Positions 44,162-56,013 of a DNA stretch of 64,000 nt are shown here, in pieces. The DNA is taken from the NCBI GenBank assembly GCA_037447655.1, contig JBBHKE010000642.1, forward strand, positions 18,501-82,500. Direction: 5' to 3'. The notes beneath the pieces were generated by a model, which did not search any database, was not told the origin of the DNA, and worked only from the letters and a program-made list of their open reading frames with translations. The stretch is from Zygnema cylindricum (Eukaryota; Streptophyta; Zygnematophyceae; Zygnematales; Zygnemataceae). The position numbers and the translations under genes were made by a program. Positions within the stretch are counted from its first letter, which is position 1; each line of letters opens with the position of its first letter.

Positions 44162-44199
44162 GCGATTACATAGGAATGCTCTGAAAACTGTACGGAGAA

Positions 44200-44625
44200 T
44201 TTTCGCTAGAAACAAAGTTAAAAGATTAAAGTTTCGGTTACATGGGAAAGTGCCCTTATACGTTTCAATCGGAAAAAAGGAAAAAATCGCACGATTTGAA
44301 CAACTATGGTGAATAACTATGCTTTATAGTATACTATATTATATTATTCACCGTGTATAGCGTGATATGCCACGTATGACAATTTGTTCTGCACTCTGTA
44401 TAACGGGAGAACGGTGGTTCAGTATGGACTGCGCACCACTGCGTCCGTGGAATAAAGTCAATATGCCGTACAGATGTACGGTATGCACCCTACAATTAGT
44501 TACCGAATAGGTGTTATCGCGATGGTTAACCGATAGTACCGATATATCGTTATGATATGACGATTATCGGTGAGCTAGCAAAAGGGGCATAAATGGCTGC
44601 TGATACACAACACTACAAGTAAATT
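44200..44625. mobile_element. Truncated relative of the 43,267 element
   Basis: The right end GATACACAACACTA at 44,612-44,625 matches the family end. The interior (44,325-44,420) parallels 43,425-43,520 (ATACTATATTATATTATT, TATAGCGTGATATGCCACGT). No left end is found. Confidence 0.65.
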
Positions 44626-44710
44626 GTACAGACGTTGTTGTGTTTTACATACGAAACAGTTGGCCACTAGGGATCTATGTGTAATTTCTAGTTTCGTATT
44701 GGAAGATATA

Positions 44711-44794
44711 GTACACCGTCAATCGCTATTAGAGTAAAGGAATAAATAGCGTAAAAAAAAAGTAGTGTTATTAACACTAATCGGGAATTACTTT

Positions 44795-44841
<47 letters not shown>

Positions 44842-45298
44842 TATATACACTAATTAATCCCTAACTGTAATTCGGGTTGTCCTGAATAATAAATACCCGC
44901 CCTTTCGATGTCTACAGTAATATGTGTATTCGTACAAAATCTGACAATTTGTACGCCGTCGTGCTGTTCACACGGTCGACGGACGAACATATGAGAACGT
45001 GATTTTTGTCGACGAGTTTACACTCTTTCTTCCAGTGTACATTCACATGTGTGCGCAATAATGTTAAGTGTCTTTTTATGCCTTTGTAAAAAAAAATGTA
45101 CCATTTCATTTGGAAAAATCCTGTCCGTACGCCACACTATTTCCATCGCAGTGTACTTCCATTATTAGCGCTAATTGAAAAAAAAACCTAATTAGAATAA
45201 TGGAAAAAATAGAATTATGGATGGTATTTCGGGTTTTTTATTTTGAAAAAAGGGCACCGAATTGGCGTTATATACTCTAATAGCGATTGACGGTGTAC
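44711..45298. mobile_element. MITE with GTACACCG ends, flanked by TA
   Basis: 588 bp; the left end GTACACCGTCAATCGCTATT is exactly repeated inverted at the right end, and the match continues for about 26 bp. TA flanks both sides (44,709-44,710; 45,299-45,300), consistent with a TA target duplication. The interior is AT-rich, contains a (TA)n run near 44,808-44,836, and shares blocks with 12,397-12,964. Superfamily not certain; a TA duplication is usual for Tc1/mariner. Confidence 0.8.
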
Positions 45299-45318
45299 TA
45301 AACAAGCCCCCATACAAG

Positions 45319-45545
45319 TGTGGGACCTTCGGCACCTCGCGGCACCTCGCGCCGACATTCGGCACCTCTTGGGATTGGGTACGAGAAATAGGGTTTTGTG
45401 TTTTTTTTTTAATAATAAAAACACAAAAACCGAAAAAAAGAACCCTAAACGAGCGGTCGCGCGGATAATACGGGAGACGTGGACGCCTTCGGCACCCCGC
45501 GGGGCCAAAAAGTTGCAAGATTCAGTACTGTACTGCATTGTACTT
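45319..45545 (+). repeat. Dispersed repeat, copy 2 (other at 33,519-33,777)
   Basis: Runs GGGACCTTCGGCACCTCG to the GTAC-rich tail AGTACTGTACTGCATTGTAC. The centre is a fold-back: AGGGTTTTGTG..T-run against AAAAACACAAAAACC..AACCCT (45,391-45,449). It starts 19 bp right of the MITE end. Confidence 0.6.
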
Positions 45546-46930
45546 GTATGGGCGGTTGTTCGATACCCATACTGTACTGCAATAACTTCACACTGTAAGC
45601 ACAGGTGTTGGGTGCAAGTGGATCAATGTAGTTACAGGATTTTATTGGGTTTTTATTGGATTGTGATAATAGCTTACTATTGAAGGACAGAAAGACTCAC
45701 TTTCCCATTGGACGGCTAAAAGGAATTGGAAAAAATTAATGGCAGGGGTTCCCAAAAATGTAAAATATGTTAATAATGTCCCGGCATTTTAACCGCCGAA
45801 AAAAGTAGTACTCCGTGTGACTTTAAATTTCTGCAATTGACTAGCCACACTACAGTAGGTGGATAGTCAATTACAGAACCGATTGAAGCGAATGCCACGC
45901 GGATGAATATCCAGCGGTCATTGTTTCCTTCCGTACCTTCAGATAATATTGGAAAGATTTTTGTAATGATGTTTTGTTAAAAAAACAAATAACTGAAATA
46001 AGCGATACGGCCCAGTACGGAGACGTATGATTTTTTGTCAACAACCTCACTGTTCATCCGATGGAGCTTCACTCTTAACCTGTTAAAGATCGCAGATCGG
46101 AACTGGGCTATCCATGATCTCGCTGTTTAAAAGTTGACCGCACTTCTGTGTATTGCCCCACTCGATGTCCGCCATGTGGATCATGTTGCACCTCAAATGA
46201 TACACATATTAGCTGTTCTCATTGTATCACGTGGCGTCACTTAAGCCTTTGAATCATGCATTTGCAGATTGCCGTACTGTATGGAATCCATGGTTTAACC
46301 ATGTACAGGACAGAAAGTCGCCTCTTCTAAAGGAGATCTGTCTGGATTCGGCGTAATGTGCCGAATCTGAATATTCGCGTACTGAAAAAAGTTAATAAAA
46401 GGTTTTTGTTTTCCTCCAAAAAGACATTTACAGTACAGACTGTACTGTACTTTAGCGTCCGAGGGGTTCAATACCGCTGTTCTTAAAAGTGTCCCAAAAG
46501 CAGATACGTTCTTTCAAAATTCAAATGACCGTGACACAACCGAAAAACAGAAAAGTCCAAGAAAAGCGATTCTACACTTGCACCGACCTACAAGATCTCA
46601 GTCCAAGCACTAAATTTAGGATTGCTCTTCGTGCACAAACTAACTGAGGGTACGTGCTCATGCGACTAAGGGTTTATTCTGTCGTATTATTTAAAAACTG
46701 ATTTCTGTAGCAAGAAAGCTCCCGTACGTACAACCTATCCAGCCGTACCGCTATTTAGATTCGGGCCAGGTGTTATATGACGTTCTCATGTCCGTTGGCT
46801 GTTTCCTTGTGCGTGTTCCTTCCGCTCTCTGACACCGTTCCTGGAAATTTCTCACTCCCAGTTCCCTGAACTAACTGAAATTAACCAATAGCACTACTTC
46901 ACAGTTTCCACCATTTCTGGAGCTCCTTTT
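45546..46930. other. Upstream region of the BODYGUARD-like gene
   Basis: No gene or complete element recognised. Contains a small inverted pair GATTCGGC-gtaatgt-GCCGAATC (46,355-46,377). The last part is likely promoter, but I see no convincing TATA box. Confidence 0.4.
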
Positions 46931-47120
46931 TACTCGCATTTTCAATACCTCTTTCCTTTCTCTCAATTTCTTCCCCCTCTTCTCTCAATTTACCTTCCTC
47001 TCCCTCTTTCCTCTCTCCTCTCTCTCTTTCCTCCCTCCTTATCTTCTTGGATCTTTTCCTAACAAAACTCCTCTACCCTCGTTCCTTACATCGCTCTTCC
47101 TTTGCCGGACATTCGACACC
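46930..47120 (+). promoter_or_regulatory. Pyrimidine-rich leader of the BODYGUARD-like gene
   Basis: A TTTCCTCTCTC-type pyrimidine tract of about 150 bp ends just before the ATG, with CACC directly before the start codon. CT-rich leaders around transcription starts are common in plants (Y patch). Extent of the UTR is inferred. Confidence 0.5.
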
Positions 47121-50100
47121 ATGGCCGACAAATTTCTCGACGGTGTCCGACAAATGTTTCTGACAACATTAAGTTTTTTTGTTTTTCTGGCTCTTGACAT
47201 CACCGATCTTTTTCTTTGTCCTATTTTCGCTTTTTTTGACTCTTTTTTCCTCCAGCGTTGGCACGGATGCCATTGTCATTCTCCACAACCTATTTCTCAA
47301 AACCCTCATTCCGTACAGCCCGACCAGAAAACTTCAAATGTCGCTATTTCCGTACAAAACGCTGATCTGAATGCAGGAAATGGGCTTAAGTCTCTCCCTC
47401 TCTCTCAATGGAGCTATCCAGCTGTCAGTCTCACAGGACGTAACGTAATGGGAGGCATAAAATTATGGTGTAGGATTTTCCTTGGTTGCAGGGAAAACAG
47501 TATCGGCAGGAAAGGCCGAAAAGAGAGAGAGAAGAACAACAATGCAGTGTCAGGTTTTCGAGCAGAAGGGGGAGATAACCATTCTTGTTCGGATGGACAA
47601 GTGTCAGTTGCCAGTTCAGTTTTTTTGCCGCGTGGCACTTCCCTGCTGTCTTCAGTGAGGTGGACGGACTGTCAATGTGCCACCTGTCGCGCCTGGGAGA
47701 GTTCTGGAAACTATTTGTATGTACATGTGGCAGGGAGAGAAAAAGATGGTAGAGCATCGCCATGTGGCGATTACAGAAGCTGCGACGTGGCAGGCGATGG
47801 TCCTTTTCAATCAGCAGCTGTGACCAATGGGGTAGTGCCAGGTGGCGTTGCGATATCGGCCGGCGAACCACAACGTTGCGGTGATAATTTAGAAGTAAAC
47901 AATGTGAACTGCATTTGGGAAATTGGGGAATCAGATGAGGGAGTTGGGCCATCTTCGGACACAATTTTATCGACACGAAAATGTGCACAAATGGGGTTTA
48001 ACGGGGGATCTCCGTTAATGTATCGAGGTGTAACAGAAAAATCAGTTGTAGAAGGAGACATCGAGGAGGAAGCAAAATGTGAGAGGCGGAGATACAAATG
48101 GGGTATAGGATCTTTTCTTAGAGAAACCGCTTTTGGTTCTTTAAACGGAATTCAGCAGTTCTATGCCGCAGGACGGGCCGCACAATCATGGGATAATTTG
48201 GATAAAGCCTTTTTGCCTTCTTCCGAGGGGGATCCTAAAGTTGAAAAAGAAATCTTAGAAATGTCGGATAGTGTATCAGATTCCACTTCTGAAATTTGTT
48301 TTTCTCGGAGCACAGTTAGTAGTACATCAAGTTTAGGAGAATTTGATTTAAGTTTGAACAAACGGATTCCTTCGGTTCCTGAAATGACTTTTGATTCAGA
48401 TCCCTGTTTTTTAGCGACAAATTCTTCGAGTTTGTCAATTCAAGAACCACAAATGGGACCTCTATCTGATCCAACTCCCGATGACAAAAATGTTTTATTA
48501 ATTCATGGTTTCCTTTGCTCCTCATCCTTTTGGGTAGAGACTGTTTTGCCCCATTTTTCTTACGAATTGCAAAGCAGCCATCGGCTTTACTCCGTCGATC
48601 TGTTGGGTTTTGGACAAAGCCCGAAACCACGAAATAGCAGTTATACTATGGAAGAACAAGTCAGGCGAGTTTTTTTTGCAGAACTTTTTGCTATCTTCAT
48701 TAATAATGTGAAGAATCTTTGGCAACTTCATTTAGACTTAACTTCATCTAAATCTCGTCTAAAGTCTTTGTCAATTCTTTACAAACCTTTTATCTTGATT
48801 TAGGTACTACATTTTTTTTTCTTTGCTCGATTCAAATATATATTGGCTTTGTAGACGCTCAATTGAACTTTTGCGAGTTTGTTTCTTCACTGGTTACAAC
48901 AATGTGTTACTTCTAAACAAGAAGTTAAATGTGATTCAAAATGGGGTTGCTGATGTAGTATTCACTCATTCTGGTAAAGGTTGGTAATCTTAAAACCTGA
49001 CTTTGGTACGACCTTGAGTCTAATTTGACATTGATAGTTGATTTAGTAGAATACTGGCAGAAAAACATGACCGACTTCATATAATAATGGACATAACAGT
49101 ATAGAATCAGGATGGAATTGAATTAATGATTGTCTCTAAAATTCGAACTGCGATTGAATTGGACGGAGGCCGTTTGTAGGGCAAATATTCAGAAGACAAA
49201 CATTTCCCCTCTTGCGTTGCCCACTGTCTGGAAAATGCAGAAATAAATAAAGAATAAAGGCCACGTAACATATACAATTATAGCTCTTCTTTGAATAATG
49301 TTGTATGTCTTTGTCATGCAGCTGGATAGAACATTCGGTTTTGGAACGCTTCAATGTCGGTCAATTTCACATTGTCGCTCATTCCTTGGGATGTATTGTG
49401 GCTTTAGCAATAGCCGCGCGACACGTGGATCGTATTCGCAGTATCACTCTCATCTCTCCGGTAAATCTACTCACGCTCTCTATCTCCTCTCTCCCTGTGC
49501 TTTCTTTTCCACTCACGTTGTACAAACCCTTGTATACATTTCAGGTTAATTTACTCAGTTTTGTCTGTTGCTTCGTTGATTATGTCATCATCATTTTAGA
49601 ATAGCTTTCCTCCCGAGAAGAGTTTGCCGGTTCTATGTATATGCCATTTGTACAGCAATTCTTACACACAGTTCTTCCAAATGTTTACTGTAAGTAGTGG
49701 ACGGACTCATGATATGGATGGAAAAATTAGAGTGGCTGATGCCACTCCATAGATATGAAGAGCTACAGTTTTTGTCCATGCATACCGTTCACAGTAGCTA
49801 CTGCAGTAACTAACGTAAAAGTAGCCATTTTAAATCATGTGTATGCCTCAAAGGAGGGCCCCTCATATTAGTACACTGATTATTGTGAAGAGTGTAATAT
49901 TGCATTCCAATCCTATGTACGTCTACTCCGTTTTTTACACCATTTCTAAACTATTTCTACACCATTTGTACATCAGTCCTCCACCATTCCTCCACCTTTC
50001 CTAACCAGTCCACTATTCCTCGCATGTCGTCTGCCGATGCTTCGGCAGCCCTATGTGCGAACGCCAGCTGGCATGGATCCTAGTGAAGCCTACTTCAAGC

Positions 50101-51338
50101 ATGCGGCCGTGAGAACCATCTGGCCCCCCTTGCAGCTCGGAATGGCCACCATGGCCTGGTATGAGCATGTGGGGAGAGTGGTCTGCTGGATTGTGTGTGG
50201 CGGACACAGAATCTGGGAGCCTCTCGCCGCAAGAATTGTGTCGCTGCTTGGATGCCAGAGGTACTGTTTTATGCCTCATGTTTACACGGTTTTTTCGTCT
50301 TTTTTAAACTTTAATCGTTTTTGACAAAGATTTCACCTGGTCCTGGTTCTGTTTCTTGTGGAAGGTATTTTCGCTGGAACAATTATAAACCGGTGTAGAG
50401 TATTAAGTATTCAATGCTCTATCGGATTCAATACGGCTATGTATCATACTAATTTACAGCACAAAACGACAAAGCATTCTGGCTTTGCCTACTTTTTTTT
50501 TTTTTTTTCCTTTTCTTTGTTTTTTGTGTATTCAACCTTCATGGGTTTGGACTTAACACATTTCTATATTTGATTAATTCTTCTTGTCTGTGGAAGGAGT
50601 CAACTTACTCAGGAGAGTAATTTGAATGGATGGTGGTTAAGTTTTGCAAATCCTCACTAATTCTGTAAAATGCGCCTTGCCTGAACATAAGTCACGTCAC
50701 CCTGTTTTAACTGTGTTTTTTCCTAATAATAAATGTTCATATTGGTTGCTATGTGCGTTTTTGTGGTACGAATGCTAAAATTGGATGTTCTGGAAGTTTC
50801 TAAAAGTCTTATCGATTTCCTTGTCTGTCCCCATTCTATTCTTTAGTCAAAAAAAATGATGTCGAATGGATGTCATTTTAGGGAATAAGATAGGATTATT
50901 GTCTTTTTCAATTGTAAGGCTGCCAAGTAATTCTCAGGACCACGCTAATGGTTGTAAAACATTCTATAATTTGAAGCTATGTTTGCAGAATCTGGTGTCT
51001 TCATTAAATTCACAACCTCTTGCTGATTATTGTGGGTCTTATGTTTATATAGTTGCATTAGTTACGTTTTCCTTGATTCGCGGATTCTCACAAATCAGTG
51101 TTCTCTGACGTCCGCAGAGTCTGGCTGTCCCTAATCCGCGACTTTGCGCGCCACACGCACATCGCCGCGTGGCGCACGTTTCACAACGGAGTCTGCGGTG
51201 GGCTGCGAACCGTCGATCCGAGTCTGGCGATCTTGCGATCCAACGGAAAGGAAGTGTCGATCTTTCACGGGACAGACGATCCCGTGTGTCCATTTTCAGG
51301 CAGCTTGGAACTTTCTAAGACGCATGTCATGGAGGGCG
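47121..51338 (+). CDS. BODYGUARD-like alpha/beta hydrolase (cuticle formation family), 3' end not found
   Basis: Exons: 47,121-48,664, 49,322-49,460, 50,049-50,260, 51,118-51,338; phases agree at every junction (about 705 codons). In Arabidopsis, BODYGUARD is an epidermal cell-wall-associated protein needed for a normal cuticle. Matches: hydrophobic N-terminus LSFFVFLALDITDLFLC (~17-33), WTDCQCATCRAW (181-192), LLIHGFLCSSSFWVETVLP (459-477), SVDLLGFGQSPKPR, nucleophile elbow HIVAHSLGC (Ser ~536), IWPPLQLGMATMAWYEHV, THIAAWRTFHNGVCGG and FHGTDDPV (acid Asp). Odd points: intron 1 starts GC (CAG|GCGAGT); ~250 residues (203-455) separate the Cys motif from the hydrolase fold where Arabidopsis has about 15; the exon with the catalytic His (DHITIV type) was not found. 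Confidence 0.85.
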
Positions 51339-51829
51339 GTAGGTGTACAATGTCATGAAAAGTCACGCGACGTCACAAGCAGTTACGGAAAATAACGTGT
51401 GTCATCACAGATTGTAGACGGTGACAGCCGTCATGGGCATTGTCAGCGTATACAATTGTCACACCCTTAAGTAACAATTTCGGTTTTACACATAGAGACA
51501 CTTGAAATCCGGGTCCGCCGGATCTGCGCTAAAAAACAAAGTAATTCCTCTAAGTTACAAGTACATGGAGACACACCCTAAGTGCTCTCACCGTGGAGCT
51601 CACATAACGACAAAAAGTTACTGTCTGCATCCATTTTATTCACATGTGGTCGCCGCAGTTTTGTTACCGTAAACGCTCGCCTGCCGTGTGAATTGCTAAT
51701 TTTATTATGACGGTCGACGTTCGCAAGCGCGGCAAAATTTTCAGTGGTTGAAACAATATTATGAAAGTCAAAGATGTCCAACCGATTGACCGTCAAATTT
51801 ATACTCAACGGTACTTTATTTGTACCAAT
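51339..51829. other. Non-coding sequence after the last recognised BODYGUARD-like exon
   Basis: I searched by eye for the terminal exon (DH-T-I-V motif) and found none in a fitting phase. The donor GGCG|GTAGGT at 51,339 is followed by TGA within six codons if not spliced. Confidence 0.4.
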
Positions 51830-52022
51830 GTGTACTTCAAACGTACGTCTTTTGACAAAATGACGTAAGTGACTGTGCGCAACCAAAACAGTCACCGTCA
51901 CGATCAATTCCCTATTTTTTTTTTTGAAAAAATTGAAATTCCCAATTAGCGTAAATAACGTTAATTGTTTCATTACGCTATATTTGACTATTTCATTACG
52001 CTAATAGCGACTCGCGGTGTAC
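51830..52022. mobile_element. MITE fragment, GTACACCG family
   Basis: The right end CGCTAATAGCGACTCGCGGTGTAC at 51,999-52,022 matches the GTACACCG..CGCTATTAG ends of the 44,711 element. Preceding AT-rich sequence and GTACTTC-type blocks also match its interior. No left end found. Confidence 0.55.
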
Positions 52023-52828
52023 TGACCTAGAGTAAAAGTGAAGTAACAGAAGCGAAGGTCACATGTGCTTTACCACTGTATCTTCCATTACTGTACGGCT
52101 GTGCCTTAGTTTACTTTTGCAACAGTGCGGTATTGTGAACCCCATATGGCAATTTCCAAGGTGGCATCCCCATTCGGACTGCCAAGCAGGGCACGCCTCA
52201 ATCGTCGCATCGGGACACTTTACACGGTTCAGATTTCTGCCGTAAATTATGGCGACAGAGTCTTATCCAATGAGGATGTGCCACTGTGGCCCTGTTCTTT
52301 CGCCTCAGTTGGGCTGCCAGTTAGACGTTTCGACGTGTCCACTGTACCCACGTGGCGACCACCGCTGGTTTGCTTCCGGCTGCCATTTGGTGCAAAGGAG
52401 CCCTTGTGATTCCCTGTCCAACTACAACCGAATTACTCCCAGCCACGTGGCACTTTACTTCCCTCTCTCCTCACTTACCTGACAGACATCCCTCTTCCTC
52501 CCTTCTTGTTCATCTCGTCTCCAACCTCTCTCCCTCTCTTCCTTCTCTGTCCCTTAACATTCGCCTCCCCTTTACTCTATCTCTCCCCCCATTTTTCGTT
52601 TCCCTTTGTTTCTTTCCCTCTTGCATTTCCTCCACACTTGAAGTGTCTATCTTTCATCTTCTCTCCCTTCTGTACCCCTCTCTCTTTCCCCTCACACAAT
52701 AAAGCGTCTCTCTCTCTTCTCCCGCCCTCTCCCCTCTCCCCTCCAGTCTCTCACTCTCTCCCCCGTCTCGCTCTACCCCCTTTCTTGTCTCCTCATGCCC
52801 CCTGCTTCTCTCTCCCTCTTCTTCTCCC
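52023..52828. other. Intergenic region and CT-rich leader of the glycine-rich protein gene
   Basis: Contains ACGTGGCGACC and CCACGTGGCAC (CACGTG core) boxes near 52,350 and 52,443, then from about 52,460 an almost pure pyrimidine tract (CTCTCCC words) reaching the ATG at 52,829. Probable promoter and 5' UTR; no TATA box identified. Confidence 0.45.
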
Positions 52829-55800
52829 ATGTCTCTCTCCCCCTTCTCCTCCCCTTTCCTCTCTCTTCTGTCCTTTCTCCCCCTCCTCTTCTTTCTCCCT
52901 CTCCTTTCCCTCCCTTCCCTCTCCCTCTCTACCTCCTCCCCACCTCCCTCCCTCTCCCTCTCCCCCCCCCGTCCCTCCCTCTCCTGCTCCGACCTCTCCG
53001 GCACTGGCTCTCTCTCCACCACCTGCCACCTCTCCCACTCCCTCTCTCTCCCCCCTCCCTCCTCCCTCATCTCCGGCTCCGGCTCTCTCTCTCTCTCCCC
53101 CTCGGCCTCCCTCTCCTGCCCCTTCCCTAACTGCGAACTCACCATCTCCCTCCTCGGTTCTCTCTCTCTCCTCCCCAACTCTTCCCTCCTCGCTGCCGTC
53201 CTCTCCATCACCGCCTCCCACATCTCCCTCTCCCCCTCCTCCTCCGTCTCCGCCTCCTCCCTCTCCTCCTCCCAACCCTCCCAGACCAGTGGGACTCCCA
53301 CCGGCTTTGATGGGGCGGGAGGGGGGTATGGAGGGAGAGGGGCCTCTTGTTTGTCGGTTAGTGGGGGAGGGAAGGACCCGACGGAGGTGTGGGGAGGAGA
53401 TTCGTACGGATGGAGTAGTCTGGGGGAGCCCTGGAAGTTTGGGAGTCCGGGGGGGGTAGGGGAGGGAGAGAGAGGAGGGAGAGGAGGGTTAGGAGGGGGA
53501 TTGGTAAATGTGACAGCGACGGGGGTTTTAGGGTTGGAGGGGTTTATAGGGGCGGATGGGGGAGTAGGAGAGGTGGGAGAGGAGGGGGAGGAGAGTGGGA
53601 GGGGAGGAGGAGGAAGCGGTGGGAGCGTGGTGGTGAACGCATATGAGATGTGAGTGGAAATCTCTCTCTCTCTCTCTATCTGTCTCTTCTCATCTCTCCC
53701 CCTCTCTCTCATCCTCTCCCTCTTTTTCCCTCTCTCCCTCCCTCTCGCTGTCTCTCCCTCTCTCCCTCTCTCTCCCTCTCTCTCCCTCTCTCTTCCCCTC
53801 CCCCTTCCCTCCCCCCTCCCTCCCACCCTCCCTCCCTCCCTCCCTCACCCCCTCCCCCTCGCTCCCTCTCTTCCCTCCTTCCCCTCCTATGTCTTTTTTC
53901 GATGGACAGATACATCGGAGTACCTCTCTAGTTGTACATTTTGAAATCTTTTATTTCAAACCATCCATTTATTCAATCCCTTTTTGTTGTTGTTATTATT
54001 TTTTTTTGCTTACTTAAGTGAATTTTTTTCGGTTCAAAAATCAGAAAATTTCCCAGAATGGTTGGAAAGTTTTGTTTGAACAAAAACTCTAAGCCAAAAA
54101 TGCCGTAAAAGGAAAAACCGTATGACAGTACTGTGAATCGCTACTAATAGCGTTAAGAAGTTTATTATTAGTTTGAGGACTGGTTTAGTTTCTAGGGTTG
54201 ATTATTATTTTTTATTTCCAGTCCAAGTGACGTGGATGATGGTGAACCACACGTTAAAAAAGAAAAAAACTAGTGTAAAGTTAGTGTAATAACTCTATTT
54301 TGTTTTCATAGGGCAGAAATAAAAGCGGTCAAATTATTATTGTTAACACTAATAGCGTTTCTCGGCGAACGATCCAGTTATTGTTGAGGAACAGACTGAG
54401 AGGTAAACAAGAGTTTCAACACTAAGAATCAATAAGAAACTGTAAGAATTTGAAACGGATTTGCAATTTGAGGAGACTAAAATGTTTTCAAAACCTATCG
54501 ACAAAATGTCCACATTTGACCTGTTTGAGGCGAGACCTTAAAAAATAATGAAGAAGAAACTCAAAAATGTTCCAGAAACAAACTTTTGTGGAGAGATGGT
54601 TAAAGAAAAGGTTAAAAAATAAATACCTTTTTCCTCGGAAACGATTTACAGGATAGGATAGTTTCCCTCTTATAGAAAAATAATGGTAAATAACTGAAAA
54701 TGAAACTATAACTGAAGCTGTAACCGGAATTGCATTTGAAACTGAAAACTGAAAACCACAAATGTCTCAGATACTGTAAGTGGAACGGAAACTGAGGCTG
54801 AAACTGATACTTGTAAATCTCTCTCTCTCTCCCACGCTCTTTCCCTCTCTCTCGCTCCCTCTCCCTTTTCTCTCTTCCTCTGCCTCTCCCCCTCCCTCTC
54901 TCCCTCTCCCTCTTTCTCTCCCCGTCCCTCTCCTCTCCCTCTCCTCTCCCTCACCCTCCGCCTTGGGCGAACAATGTCAGCTAAGGGAAGGTCATGTCCA
55001 TATCTCTCCCTCTCCCTTTCTCTCCTTTCGTTGACTGTTAACTGACAAACTGATGGCTCACAACTGTTTCCATGCAATATGCTCCGTCAGCTGTTGGAAA
55101 TATACCACTATGGGCGACGCCATGGCTGGGAGATGGGGAATGGAGGAGTAAAGTCCCTCTATCTCTGTCTCTCCCTCTCCCCTCTCTCTCCCCCCCCTCT
55201 CTCTCCCTCTCTCTCTCCCTCTCTACTCGAATTCCTCTTTACAGTGAAATCAGCTCCCACAGTGTGTGAGATTTAACATTTTTTTGGGGAGGCTTTTGAC
55301 GGTTTTGCTTGTTTTGTTTTTGAATTTCTGTTTGCCTTTTTTTTATTTTGTTTGTTGTTGTTTTGTTTTTAATGTCTTTGAATGTGCTTGCCGTTTTTTT
55401 AGGCAAACATTTTTTGTGTTCTAAAACATTTTTAAGTGATTATTTTTTTATTATTAAGTGATTTAAATTAAGTATCTTTTTTTTTTGGTTTTCATCCACT
55501 TCTTTCAGTTCTCTGCCCTTTTTTTTTCCTCCACCCTGTTAGATGTTTGAAAATTTGGCACTTTTTTCCATTTCTATTTTTTTGTTAACGTTGTTCCTTA
55601 TCGCCGTTTTTGAAACAGACAAACGGTCAACAGCTCCACAGGGCTTATTTCGTCCGTGGGGGGGGCTGGCCATGGGGGGGGAGGAGGAGGAAGGATTGCA
55701 GTCAACTATGAAATCTCCGATGGCCCGATTCCAACTCGTGCCATCGGTATGTTGGTCAGCCTGTGATACATACACACACACATATACATATAACACACAT

Positions 55801-55981
55801 TTACATATATGCATATGTATATATGTATAACTATATGTGTATATATGTATATATATACATATTATATACATTATGTGTATATATATGTATGTATATTGTG
55901 TATGCATTATATCTGTACATACATACAGACATACGTAACGTCATATATGTATGTATATATACACATACACATATCTCTCTG

Positions 55982-56013
<32 letters not shown>

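Noticed and set aside
47431..47988. 185-codon minus-strand frame
   Set aside because: Shadow of BODYGUARD-like exon 1, which has clear family motifs on the plus strand.
51405..51470. Possible last BODYGUARD-like exon reading IVDGDSRHGHCQR
   Set aside because: The phase does not fit the donor at 51,339 and the residues do not match the DHITIV-type motif.
52249..52482. Frame with GDHRWFA considered as the missing His exon
   Set aside because: No acceptor in the right phase and no similarity beyond two residues; it lies in the promoter-like region of the next gene.
52654..53826. 390-codon open frame on the minus strand, Arg/Glu/Gly-rich
   Set aside because: It is the antisense of the CT/GA-skewed exon 1; the plus strand matches a known plant family and has proper splice sites.
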